Part shown: positions 56,466-64,000 of the stretch, one piece after another
How the letters are laid out: every line of letters starts with the position of its first letter
How positions within the stretch are numbered: position 1 is the first letter of the stretch
From: Faecalibacterium taiwanense
Lineage (GTDB): Bacteria; Bacillota; Clostridia; Oscillospirales; Ruminococcaceae
DNA length: 64,000 nucleotides
Assembly: GCF_036632915.2 (NCBI RefSeq)
Contig: NZ_CP155552.1
Coordinates: 434,001 to 498,000 of the forward strand
Direction: 5' to 3'
Translations under genes and position numbers: made by a program
The notes under the pieces: model-generated
What the model was told of the DNA's origin: nothing
Databases searched by the model: none
Seen by the model: only the letters and a program-made list of their open reading frames with translations

Positions 56466-57848
56466 TTACTGGTTGTCGGCCACCATCATCTTGCTGGCCT
56501 TGTAGATGTCGCCGCAGCCGAGGGTGATGACCAGATCGCCCTCCCGGGCGTTCTGCTTGACCCAATCGGCGGCCTCCTCCAGACTGTTCACCAGAACAGA
56601 GCCGGGAATCTGAGCGGCCAGTTTTGCACTGGTAATGGTGGGATCGTTGGGCTCACGGCTGCCCATGATCGGGGTCAGAACGGTGATATCGGGGATCTTG
56701 AGCACATCCACAAAGTCGTTGAACAGCATCTTGGTGCGGCTGTATGTAAACGGCTGGTGGACGGCGATCAGACGCTTGTAGCCCATCTCCTTGGCAGTGT
56801 TCAGGGTAGCGCGCAGCTCGGTGGGATGATGTGCATAATCGTCCACGACCAAAGCGCCGTTACACTCGCCGTAAACCTCAAAGCGGCGGCCAGCGCCCTT
56901 GAAATTCAGGGCTGCATCGGCGCACTGCTCCACGGTCAGACCGACGAAGCGGCAGACGGCACACATGGCAAGCGCATTGTAAATGTTGTGGTAGCCGGGC
57001 ACGGCCAGCCGGATATGGCCGGTGACCTTGTTCCACTCCTTCAGGTCGAACTCAAAGAAGCCGGGCTTGTATTCATTCACGTTCAATGCCTGATAATCGC
57101 CGTCGTTCTGGATGCCAAAGGTGCGCACGCGGCGGTCCAGCGTGTACATGACATCCATGGTGTTCTTGTCGTCGGCGTTGGCAAAGATCATGAACTTGGT
57201 CATCAGGGCAAAGCGCTTGAAGGCGAACTTCAGCTCGCCCATGCTGCCGTAGTAATCCAGATGGTCATTGTCGATGTTCAGCACAACGGACAGGTACGGG
57301 GTCAGTTTCAGGAAGGTCTCGGCAAATTCACAGGACTCAATTACGATATCGTCGCCCTTGCCGGCCTTGCCGTAGCCATTGATCAGCGGAAGCTTGCCGC
57401 CGATGACGGCAGACGGGTCGCGGCCTGCCAACTCCAGCGCAGTGGTAATCATGGAAGTGGTGGTGGTTTTGCCATGGGTGCCGGAGACGCAGATGCTCTG
57501 CTTGTACAGGCGGCTCACATAACCCAGCAGAACGCTGCGCTCGATGGTGGGGATGCCGTAGGAGGCAGCGGCATTCAGTTCCACGTTATCTTTGGAAATG
57601 GCGGCAGAGTAGACCACCATGTCGGTGCCGATCACATTATCGGCGCTGTGACCCAGGCTGACCTTGACACCCATCTCACGCTCGTAGCGGATGATGCTGC
57701 CATCCAGCACATCGCTGCCGGAGATCTCGTAGCCTTTTGCGGCAAGGATCTGGATGAGCGGATACATGCCGCTGCCGCCGCAGCCGATGAAGTGGATCTT
57801 TTTTACATTGTCCAGCAGGTGCTGGTTGTAATCGGTGTACATGAACAT
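56466..57848 (-). CDS. murC: UDP-N-acetylmuramate--L-alanine ligase
   Basis: A 460-residue Mur ligase: N-terminal IHFIGCGGSGMYPL (UDP binding), P-loop SGTHGKTTTTSM, central VIESCEFAETFL with catalytic acids, HLDYYGSMGEL and C-terminal VVDDYAHHPTEL. It adds L-Ala to UDP-MurNAc in the cytoplasm. GGAGG lies nine bases before ATG 57848; a second in-frame ATG is two codons later. Monocistronic, in a divergent pair with degV. Confidence 0.94.
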   Translation of the reverse strand: MFMYTDYNQHLLDNVKKIHFIGCGGSGMYPLIQILAAKGYEISGSDVLDGSIIRYEREMGVKVSLGHSADNVIGTDMVVYSAAISKDNVELNAAASYGIPTIERSVLLGYVSRLYKQSICVSGTHGKTTTTSMITTALELAGRDPSAVIGGKLPLINGYGKAGKGDDIVIESCEFAETFLKLTPYLSVVLNIDNDHLDYYGSMGELKFAFKRFALMTKFMIFANADDKNTMDVMYTLDRRVRTFGIQNDGDYQALNVNEYKPGFFEFDLKEWNKVTGHIRLAVPGYHNIYNALAMCAVCRFVGLTVEQCADAALNFKGAGRRFEVYGECNGALVVDDYAHHPTELRATLNTAKEMGYKRLIAVHQPFTYSRTKMLFNDFVDVLKIPDITVLTPIMGSREPNDPTITSAKLAAQIPGSVLVNSLEEAADWVKQNAREGDLVITLGCGDIYKASKMMVADNQ

Positions 57849-58177
57849 ATAAGGCAACCTCCAAATAAATAACGGCCGCAGAGCAGACCGATTCAATCCA
57901 TTCTATTAGGATACATCTTATTATATAATTTTTGGCGGACAAAATAAACAGGTAAACCCGAATTTTCGGAAAGAACCATAAATCCAATTCGGAATTTGTG
58001 ATAAGTGTACAAGAAAACCGAAACCGGGAACTTCTTCATAAAAGATTTACATTTGCCTTTACAAAATACTTAACAACTTTGAATCATCTGTGGTAAAATA
58101 GAAAAGGACAATTTTTTAAGGGATCGTCGGTGCGACCGACAGAGGATGCAGAACGGTTTTATAAAAGGAGAAATAAT
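57849..58177. promoter_or_regulatory. murC-degV divergent intergenic region
   Basis: 329 bases without a gene, AT-rich. A TATAAT-like element near 57920-57930 on the minus strand could serve murC, and TAAAAT at 58094-58099 with a weak TAACAA at 58071-58076 could serve degV. Nothing else stands out. Confidence 0.5.
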
Positions 58178-59026
58178 GTGAGAATCAAGATCACAGCGGA
58201 CAGCACCTGCGACCTGTCCGAAGAGCTTTTGGCACAGTGGGACATTGCCCTGATGCCCATGCACATTCTGATGGGTGAGGATAGCTATCTGGACGGCGTA
58301 ACGATCCACCCGGCAGATGTGTTTGCCTATGTGAATGCGGGCGGCAAAATGCCCAAATCCGCCGCCGCAAATCTGGTGGAATATACCGAATTTTTTGAGC
58401 CGTTTGCCAAAGAGTGCGATGCGGTGATCCATATTTCGGTCAGCAGCAAGCTTTCGTCCTGCTTCCAGAATGCGAAGCTGGCGGCAGGCGAATTCGAGAA
58501 TGTCTATGTGGTGGACAGCCAGAATATCTGTACCGGGCAGGGCTATCTGGTGCTGAAAGCGGCCAAGTGGGCTGCAGATGGCCTGCCTCCCCGCAACATT
58601 ACGATGCGGCTGCAGAGCCTTGCCAAACGGGTAGAGCTGAGCTTTGTACTGGACAGGCTGGACTTTATGGCCAAGAGCGGCCGCTGCTCCGGTGTGCTGG
58701 CCTTCGGGGCAAACTTGCTGGGCATCAAGCCCGCACTGGAAGTGATCGACGGCGAGCTGAAGGTAGTCAAAAAATACCGCGGCAGCCTGCCCATCTGCGT
58801 GGGCAAGTACATCACCGACCGTCTGGTGGAACGCGACGACATCGAGGATAGCCTTGTGTTCATCTCCTCCTGCCAGCCGAAGCCCGGCTGCATGGATGCA
58901 GTGAAGGCGGGGCTGAAGAAATACGGCAGTTTCAAGGAATGCCACGAGACAGACATCGGCACCACCATCGGCGGCTATTCCGGCCCGGGTACCATTGGCA
59001 TCGTGTTTGCACGGAAGGAAAAATAA
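58178..59026 (+). CDS. DegV family fatty-acid-binding protein
   Basis: A 282-residue DegV/FakB-type protein: RIKITADSTCDL at the N-terminus, the lipid carboxylate-binding region HISVSSKLSSCFQNAK, and CVGKYITDRL, TDIGTTIGGYSGPGTIGIVF at the C-terminus. DegV/FakB proteins bind fatty acids for phosphorylation by FakA; FakA is not nearby. GTG at 58178 is favoured by AAAGGAG upstream. A terminator hairpin follows shared with coaBC. Confidence 0.9.
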   Translation: MRIKITADSTCDLSEELLAQWDIALMPMHILMGEDSYLDGVTIHPADVFAYVNAGGKMPKSAAANLVEYTEFFEPFAKECDAVIHISVSSKLSSCFQNAKLAAGEFENVYVVDSQNICTGQGYLVLKAAKWAADGLPPRNITMRLQSLAKRVELSFVLDRLDFMAKSGRCSGVLAFGANLLGIKPALEVIDGELKVVKKYRGSLPICVGKYITDRLVERDDIEDSLVFISSCQPKPGCMDAVKAGLKKYGSFKECHETDIGTTIGGYSGPGTIGIVFARKEK

Positions 59027-59062
59027 AAAAGTGGCTGTTGCACATGCGACAGCCACTTTTTC
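59027..59062. terminator. Bidirectional terminator between degV and coaBC
   Basis: AAAAAGTGGCTGT pairs with ACAGCCACTTTTT around TGCACATGCG. Confidence 0.88.
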
Positions 59063-60259
59063 TCACTGGGAGCGGCGTTTTAAAATTTCATCCAGAATGG
59101 CATCGGCCACATCGGCCTTGCTCATCAGCGGCAGCTCACGGGTGCCGTCCGGGGTAATGAGGGTGACTACATTGGTGTCCACACCAAAACCGGCACCGGC
59201 CACTTTCAGGTTGTTGGCAACCACCATGTCCAGATTCTTTTTGGTCAGCTTTGCGGAGGAGTTTTCCACAAGATCGCGGGTCTCCATGGAAAAACCGCAC
59301 AGGAACTGGTGGGTCTTTTTGGGGCCGATGGTGCCCAGAATATCCGGCGTGCGTTCCAGAGGGATGGACATGTCGCCGTCCTTTTTTTTGATCTTGTCGT
59401 TTGCCACGGCAGCGGGGCGGTAGTCAGCCACGGCAGCGGCCATAATGAGCACATCCGTAGCATCAAAGCGGCTGGTGACGGCTTCGTACATCTGCTGAGC
59501 AGTGGTCACGGGCACATCGGTGGTAAACTTGACCGGCTGCAGGGCGGTCTCGCCGTGGATAAGGGTGACATCCGCGCCGCGCATGGCGGCGGCACGGGCA
59601 AGGGCATAGCCCATCTTGCCGGTGGAATGGTTGGTGAGGTAGCGCACCGGGTCCAGCGGCTCCTGTGTGGGGCCGGCGGTGACGGCAATGCGCAGACCGG
59701 CAAGATCTTTGGGCCGGGCAATGGCATGCAGGATATACTCGATCAGTACATCTTCCTTAGGCAGACGGCCGCTGCCAACATCCTTGCAGGCCAGCACGCC
59801 GCTCTCGGAGGGGATCACCGTGAAGCCGTAGCGTTCCAGCGTGGCGATATTATCCTGCGTGATGGGGTTTTCCAGCATTCCGGTATTCATGGCCGGAGAA
59901 ACGAGCTTGGGACACTTTGCAGCCAGCACTGTGGTGGTGAGCATATCATCGGCGATGCCGTGGGCCATCTTGGCGATGACGTTGGCAGTGGCCGGGGCGA
60001 CAAGGATCACATCGGCTTTTTTTGCCAGCGAGATGTGGGTGACTTCAAACTTGAAATCCCGGTCAAAGGTATCCACCATGCACTTGTGGCCGGTAAGCGT
60101 TTCAAATGTAACAGGGGTGATGAACTGGGTCGCATTTTTGGTCATGATGACCTCCACATCGGCTCCCAGCTTGCGCAGTGCGCTGGCCACGTTGGCCATT
60201 TTATAGGCGGCAATGCCGCCGCTTACGCCCAGAAGGACGCATTTTCCGTTCAGATCCAT
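59063..60259 (-). CDS. coaBC: Bifunctional CoaBC (phosphopantothenoylcysteine synthase/decarboxylase)
   Basis: A 398-residue two-domain enzyme of coenzyme A synthesis. CoaC half: VLLGVSGGIAAYKMANV, ITPVTFETLTGH, HISLAKKADVILVAPATAN, PAMNTGML and Cys in SGVLACKDVGSGRL. CoaB half: VTAGPTQEPLDPVRYLTN, MAAAVADYRPA, and the Lys-rich KIKKKDGD. It forms 4'-phosphopantetheine from phosphopantothenate and cysteine. GGAGG precedes ATG 60259. It is divergent from coaX, an adjacent step. Confidence 0.95.
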   Translation of the reverse strand: MDLNGKCVLLGVSGGIAAYKMANVASALRKLGADVEVIMTKNATQFITPVTFETLTGHKCMVDTFDRDFKFEVTHISLAKKADVILVAPATANVIAKMAHGIADDMLTTTVLAAKCPKLVSPAMNTGMLENPITQDNIATLERYGFTVIPSESGVLACKDVGSGRLPKEDVLIEYILHAIARPKDLAGLRIAVTAGPTQEPLDPVRYLTNHSTGKMGYALARAAAMRGADVTLIHGETALQPVKFTTDVPVTTAQQMYEAVTSRFDATDVLIMAAAVADYRPAAVANDKIKKKDGDMSIPLERTPDILGTIGPKKTHQFLCGFSMETRDLVENSSAKLTKKNLDMVVANNLKVAGAGFGVDTNVVTLITPDGTRELPLMSKADVADAILDEILKRRSQ

Positions 60260-60353
60260 TGGTAAAACCTCCTGCAAAAACGTACTGTTTCCACATTTCT
60301 TACCTTAGTATAATGCAAAAGTTCCGCCAGCACAACAAAATCTTTGTACAGGC

Positions 60354-60382
60354 TTGCAACTGGGGACAAAATGCGGTAAAAT
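60354..60382 (+). promoter_or_regulatory. Promoter of coaX
   Basis: TTGCAA at 60354-60359, 17-base spacer, TAAAAT at 60377-60382. Confidence 0.7.
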
Positions 60383-60487
60383 ACAGCTTGACAAAGAATA
60401 GACAGACTGCGGTGATGGGCAGGCCATCGGGGAGTTTTCTCCGCCGTCCTGCCGGATACTGCCGCGTTATAAAGGGAAAACAGAATT

Positions 60488-61378
60488 ATGATCTTAGCCA
60501 TTGATATAGGCAACACCACCGTCGCCCTTGGGGGCATTCGGGACGGACGTGTATGCTTTGTGGCGCGCATGGACACGGTGCGCACCCGCACGGCTGCAGA
60601 ATATCGTGTCGAAATGGATAAAATTTTTGCGCACCGCCGCCATCCTGAGCGCCCCATGCGCTTTGAGGGCGCTGTGCTCACCAGCGTGGTGCCCCAGATC
60701 ACCGGGGCACTGGCTGAGTGCGCCCGCCATTATACGGGCAGGAAGCCGGTCATCGTTTCGCCGGAGATCCGAACCGGACTGACCATGGGCGTGGATGAAC
60801 CCCACGCCGTGGGCAAGGATCGCCTTGTGGATGCGGCTTATGCGGCGGCAAATTTTCCGCTGCCGGTGGTCACGGTGGATCTTGGCACTGCCACGACCTT
60901 TAATGTGGTGGACGAGAACCGCGTGTTCCGGGGCGGTGTCATCTGCCCGGGGCTTTCCACCGGGCTGCGGGCACTGGGTGACCGCTGTGCCCAGCTGCCG
61001 CAGGTGCATCTTGGCTCGCCCAAAAGCGCCATTGGCACCAACACCGAAAAATGCATGCTGTCCGGCTCCGTGATGGGCACGGCTGTGCTCATTGACGGCA
61101 TGGTGCAGCGCATTGAGGAAGAGCTTGGCCGTCCGGTCACTCTGGTGGTAACAGGAGGGCTGGCAAAGTATGTGACACCGCTGTGCCGCCACCCGCTGAC
61201 CTACGACCCGGAGCTGCTGATGAAGGGACTTGCCCTTTTGTACCAGCTCAATGCGTCCCAGCCGCAGCACCACAGTGCGGGCGGCGGCAGGCACTATGGC
61301 CGGCAGAACCAGCACGGCCATGCAAAACAGCGCACCTACCCCAAAAGCGCACCCGCCGCGAGCCGGAAGCGCTGGTAG
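60488..61378 (+). CDS. coaX: Type III pantothenate kinase with His/Gln/Gly-rich tail
   Basis: A 296-residue kinase: LAIDIGNTTVALGG, GKDRLVDAAYAA, VDLGTATTFNVVDE with the catalytic Asp, GGVICPGLSTGLRAL, and TGGLAKYV. It phosphorylates pantothenate, the first step of CoA synthesis. Typical length is about 255; here the final ~38 residues form a basic tail rich in His, Gln and Gly (from about residue 260: QHHSAGGGRHYGRQNQHGHA). Adjacent coaBC and a candidate vitamin ECF subunit two genes downstream suit a CoA-related locus. Confidence 0.94.
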   Translation: MILAIDIGNTTVALGGIRDGRVCFVARMDTVRTRTAAEYRVEMDKIFAHRRHPERPMRFEGAVLTSVVPQITGALAECARHYTGRKPVIVSPEIRTGLTMGVDEPHAVGKDRLVDAAYAAANFPLPVVTVDLGTATTFNVVDENRVFRGGVICPGLSTGLRALGDRCAQLPQVHLGSPKSAIGTNTEKCMLSGSVMGTAVLIDGMVQRIEEELGRPVTLVVTGGLAKYVTPLCRHPLTYDPELLMKGLALLYQLNASQPQHHSAGGGRHYGRQNQHGHAKQRTYPKSAPAASRKRW

Positions 61379-61411
61379 GCTGACCAACGACAGGATGGGG
61401 AGAAAAATCAG

Positions 61412-62392
61412 ATGAAATTAGGCATTCTTGGCACGGGCAAGATCGTGCGGGAATTTTTGCCATGGCTTGCAGAGCACACGCCTTTTACGGTGCAGGCCAT
61501 CTGCAGCACCGAGCGCAGCGCCGAGCTGGCTCAGAGCCTTTGCGGCCAGTACGGCGTGCCGCAGCACACCACCAATTTTCTGGAACTGCTGCAGTGGGTG
61601 GATGTGGTGTACATTGCAGTGCCGAACCTGCAGCATGTGCGCTACGCCCGCGTGGCGCTGGAAGCAGGCAAACATGTTATTGTGGAAAAGCCGCTGGCAC
61701 CCACGGCGGCCCAGACTGAAGAACTGGTAAATCTGGCACGGCACAAAAAGGTGTTCCTGTTTGAAGCCATCACCACCCAGTACCTTGAAAACTACGCAAA
61801 GATCCGGGAGCTGCTGCCCCGCATTGGCACCGTGAAGCTGGTACAGTGCAATTTCAGCCAGTATTCCAGCCGGTACGATGCCTTCTGTGCAGGCGATGTA
61901 CAGCCTGCCTTTGACCCGGCCTGTGCCGGCGGTGCCCTGATGGATCTTGGCGTATATAATGTAAGCTACATCGTGGGCCTGTTCGGGGAGCCGAATCAGG
62001 CCAAATATACCGCCAACATGGAGCGCGGCATCGACACCAGCGGCATCCTGACCATGGATTACAGCGGCTTCAAGGCCGTGAGCATCGCCGCCAAGGACTG
62101 CGCGGCCCCGGCCCGGTACATCATTCAGGGCACGAAGGGCTATATCATGCAGAAGTCCACCGCCAACTGCTGCGGCGGCATCACCTTCCACCCTAACGAG
62201 GGCAAGGAAGAGCACTATAACCTGAATGGCGGCAGGCCCCGGCAGGCGGCAGAGTTTGAAGCCTTTGCCCGTGCGCTGGAGAGCGGAGATCAGGAGCTGT
62301 GCGGCCGGATGCAGGATACCACCATCGCGGTGAGCCGTGTGCTCACGGTGGCCCGCCGCAATGCGGGCATCCGCTTCCCGTGCGACCGCTGA
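61412..62392 (+). CDS. Gfo/Idh/MocA family oxidoreductase
   Basis: A 326-residue NAD(P)-dependent oxidoreductase. Rossmann motif GILGTGKIVREF at the N-terminus, the EKPLAPTAAQ motif with catalytic Lys near residue 93, GGALMDLGVYNV and FEAITTQYLENYAKI. Substrate class is sugar or inositol type, not determinable here. It starts 33 bases after coaX and is probably cotranscribed; functional link unclear. Confidence 0.92.
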   Translation: MKLGILGTGKIVREFLPWLAEHTPFTVQAICSTERSAELAQSLCGQYGVPQHTTNFLELLQWVDVVYIAVPNLQHVRYARVALEAGKHVIVEKPLAPTAAQTEELVNLARHKKVFLFEAITTQYLENYAKIRELLPRIGTVKLVQCNFSQYSSRYDAFCAGDVQPAFDPACAGGALMDLGVYNVSYIVGLFGEPNQAKYTANMERGIDTSGILTMDYSGFKAVSIAAKDCAAPARYIIQGTKGYIMQKSTANCCGGITFHPNEGKEEHYNLNGGRPRQAAEFEAFARALESGDQELCGRMQDTTIAVSRVLTVARRNAGIRFPCDR

Positions 62393-62534
62393 AAAAGCCT
62401 TTCCCATTGGAACACGCCCTGACAAAAACGCGCTCCAAATTGTTTGAATATTTACTTTAAAACCCGCATAGAGCGGGCAGGTTTGCGCCGTATCCGACGT
62501 ATAGGGCGGAACGGCAGCAGGAGGAAAACTGAAT

Positions 62535-63128
62535 ATGAAAAATACGAAAACTCTTACCCGTGTGGCGCTGCTGGTTGCCATTGAGCTGGTCATGAAAATG
62601 GTGGGTCTGGGCAGTGTGCCTGTGGGCCCGCTGTACATGAGCTTCCTGACCCTTCCCATTGCAGTGGGTGCCATCACCATGGGCCCCGCTGTGGGCGCAC
62701 TGCTGGGCGGTGTGTTCGGCGCAGTGAGCTTCTACGATGCCATCACCGGTGCTTCCGCTATGACGGGTGCGCTGTTTCAGGTAAGCCCTGTGAACACCTT
62801 TATCCTGTGCGTGGGTATGCGCGTGCTGATGGGCCTGTGCTGCGGCCTGATCTTCAGCGGCCTGAAGCGCTTTGATAAGCCCGGCACTTGGAGCTACATC
62901 GTCAGCGCCATGAGCGCCCCGTTCCTGAACACGGTGTTCTTCATGGGCTGGATCGTGCTGGCCTTCTACGGCTGTGACTACGTGCAGAACCTGGTGTCCG
63001 TCAAGGGTGCTGCGAACCCCTTCATGTTCGTGGTGCTGCTGGTCGGCGTGCAGGGCGTGGCCGAGTTCCTTGTCTCCGGCATTCTGGGCGGCATCGTAGC
63101 CCGTGCCGTGGCAAAGTTCGTAAAATAA
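62535..63128 (+). CDS. ECF transporter S component (substrate-specific vitamin-binding subunit)
   Basis: A 197-residue integral membrane protein with about five to six hydrophobic segments: LTRVALLVAIELVMKMVGLG, LPIAVGAITMGPAVGALLGG and ILGGIVARAVAKF. The Ala-rich first helix typical for binding EcfT is present. The nearest EcfA/T is at 535-3119. Its proximity to coaX and coaBC makes pantothenate a candidate, but folate, riboflavin or another vitamin fits equally from sequence alone. GGAGG lies seven bases before the ATG. Confidence 0.87.
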   Translation: MKNTKTLTRVALLVAIELVMKMVGLGSVPVGPLYMSFLTLPIAVGAITMGPAVGALLGGVFGAVSFYDAITGASAMTGALFQVSPVNTFILCVGMRVLMGLCCGLIFSGLKRFDKPGTWSYIVSAMSAPFLNTVFFMGWIVLAFYGCDYVQNLVSVKGAANPFMFVVLLVGVQGVAEFLVSGILGGIVARAVAKFVK

Positions 63129-63171
63129 AAGATGTGCCGGATGTCAGGGCGGCGCATTCTATAATCGTGAT

Positions 63172-63207
63172 AAAAAACTCCTCCGGCGAAAGCTGGAGGA
63201 GTTTTTT
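63172..63207 (+). terminator. Terminator after the S component
   Basis: AACTCCTCCGGC-GAAA-GCTGGAGGAGTT with flanking A and T runs. Confidence 0.88.
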
Positions 63208-63265
63208 CACAACAAATATTTCTCCTGCATAGGATGGCCCACGAGCAGGCAAAGGGGGATGCGGC

Positions 63266-64000
63266 ATGGAAGCGAAAAAGCTGTTTGCGGTGGTGGGCAC
63301 CGATGCCCGGCAGGCGGCGGCAGGCCGGGTGCTGGAACGGGCAGGTTATGCGGTGGGCGGAGCCGAGCAGGTTGCACTGGCAGATTATATCCTGCTGCCT
63401 CTGCCGCTGGATGCGGCCCGCACCCCGCTGGCAGAGCTGCTGCGGGCCGCAAAGCCCGGTGCGGTGGCACTGGGCGGCAGGCTCTCAGTTCAGGCAAAGA
63501 CCATCGCACAGAAAGCTGGCGTGGAGCTGGTGGATTACTTTGCCCGACCGGAGCTGACGGTGTACAATGCCATCCCTACGGCGGAGGGCTGCATTGGCAT
63601 CCTGCTGGCCGAGCGCACCCGTACCCTGTGGGGCACAAACCTTTTGCTGCTGGGCTTTGGCCCGGTGGGGCAGGCGCTGGGGGCGCGGCTGGCGGCACTG
63701 GGGGCAAATGTGACTGTCTGTGCCCGGCGCGCCGAACAGCGTGCGCTGGCCGAGAGCCTTGGTCTGCGGGGTGCAGAGCTTGCCCGGCTGGCCGCGCTGG
63801 CTCCGGCCTTTGATACGGTGGTGAACACCATCCCGGCCCCGGTGCTGACCGAGCCGGTGCTGGCGGCTCTGCGGCCCGGCAGCCTGATCGTAGATCTGGC
63901 ATCAAAGCCCGGCGGCACCGACTTCGCTGCGGCGCAGCGGCTGGGCTGCAAGGCCATCCATGCGCTCAGCCTGCCCGCCGCCTGTGCGCCGGACACGGCC
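63266..64000 (+). CDS. dpaA: Dipicolinate synthase subunit A-like, partial at window end
   Basis: The first 245 residues of a protein with the DpaA layout: N-terminal FAVVGTDARQAAAGRVLERA, RPELTVYNAIPTAEGCIGIL, and a Rossmann domain LLLLGFGPVGQALGARL, followed by VVNTIPAPVL and IVDLASKPGGTDF. DpaA/DpaB make dipicolinic acid, the calcium-chelating component of spore cores. The start ATG 63266 has AAAGGGGG upstream. The gene runs off the window, so a dpaB neighbour cannot be seen. Confidence 0.88.
   Translation, partial: MEAKKLFAVVGTDARQAAAGRVLERAGYAVGGAEQVALADYILLPLPLDAARTPLAELLRAAKPGAVALGGRLSVQAKTIAQKAGVELVDYFARPELTVYNAIPTAEGCIGILLAERTRTLWGTNLLLLGFGPVGQALGARLAALGANVTVCARRAEQRALAESLGLRGAELARLAALAPAFDTVVNTIPAPVLTEPVLAALRPGSLIVDLASKPGGTDFAAAQRLGCKAIHALSLPAACAPDTA

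Noticed and set aside
62393..62534. THF or other known riboswitch before the S component
   Set aside because: The conserved THF core sequences are not found; only generic GC-rich pairing is visible.

Overview
The window is a stretch of bacterial chromosome from a GC-rich, low-redundancy Firmicute. The 16S rRNA at 48069-49579 reads, from memory and without a database comparison, like Faecalibacterium (Ruminococcaceae/Oscillospiraceae), and the gene content fits: Gram-positive type ECF vitamin transporters, PTS HPr/enzyme I, SpoIIE and dipicolinate-synthase-like genes, a ClpE-like chaperone, YerC, DegV and a pectinesterase. Most of it is ordinary core and metabolic genome with short intergenic gaps, Shine-Dalgarno sites of the GGAGG type, and sigma-A type promoters.

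Layout. 1-5.2 kb: end of an rRNA-type methyltransferase, the ECF energizing module ecfA1-ecfA2-ecfT, truA, and a membrane-anchored propeller protein. 5.3-8.3 kb: cvpA-like gene and a zinc-finger ClpE-like ATPase. 8.4-9.2 kb: an AT-rich peptidase E (S51) gene enclosed by two ~115-bp inverted repeats, the clearest cassette-like unit here. 9.4-14.6 kb: gltX, spoIIE-like, a pectinesterase and a 53-aa membrane protein. 14.7-16.9 kb: an OmpR/HAMP-kinase two-component system. 17.1-17.5 kb: a patchwork of three unrelated gene fragments. 17.5-24.5 kb: a nine-gene minus-strand molybdenum operon (DUF1653, mobB, moeA-like, moaC, moaA, MOSC-mogA fusion, modA, modB, modC). 24.7-29.3 kb: a propeller protein, two genes each broken by one missing base in an A run (UPF0340/TIGR01440 and yggS), and an ABC exporter. 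29.4-34.3 kb: glucokinase, FAH-family hydrolase with DJ-1 protein, the TrpR-like YerC with a palindromic operator, GNAT and nitroreductase (also shifted by a missing base in a C run), and an intracellular ricin-type lectin. 34.4-39.3 kb: Nudix hydrolase, EIIC-type permease, GH25 lysozyme and HAD phosphatase, interleaved with three copies of a hairpin-rich repeat whose stems change in a compensatory way. 39.5-47.5 kb: a DUF4830-like protein, ptsH-ptsI, CDF transporter, aminotransferase, icd, and aroD. 47.7-53.2 kb: a complete rrn operon (16S, tRNA-Ala, tRNA-Ile, 23S, 5S) with tandem promoters. 53.3-56.4 kb: TraX-like protein, a response regulator with a kinase lacking its ATPase domain, and a LURP-one protein. 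56.5-64 kb: murC, degV, the divergent coenzyme A genes coaBC and coaX, an oxidoreductase, an ECF substrate-binding subunit, and the start of dpaA.

How it fits together. ECF module and S component could jointly import a vitamin; the S component lies near coaX and coaBC, so pantothenate is a reasonable but unproven substrate. The Mo operon couples uptake to cofactor synthesis but has no MPT synthase (moaD/moaE) or Mo enzyme in view. HPr keeps His15 but carries Lys at position 46 where the regulatory serine is expected, so sugar transport phosphorelay may be uncoupled from HPr-kinase catabolite control. The strongest candidates for something not yet described are the covarying hairpin repeats (34.4, 35.1-35.5, 38.9-39.3 kb) and the inverted-repeat peptidase cassette. 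Three separate single-base losses, each in a short homopolymer, warn that some apparent frameshifts may be sequencing or assembly errors.
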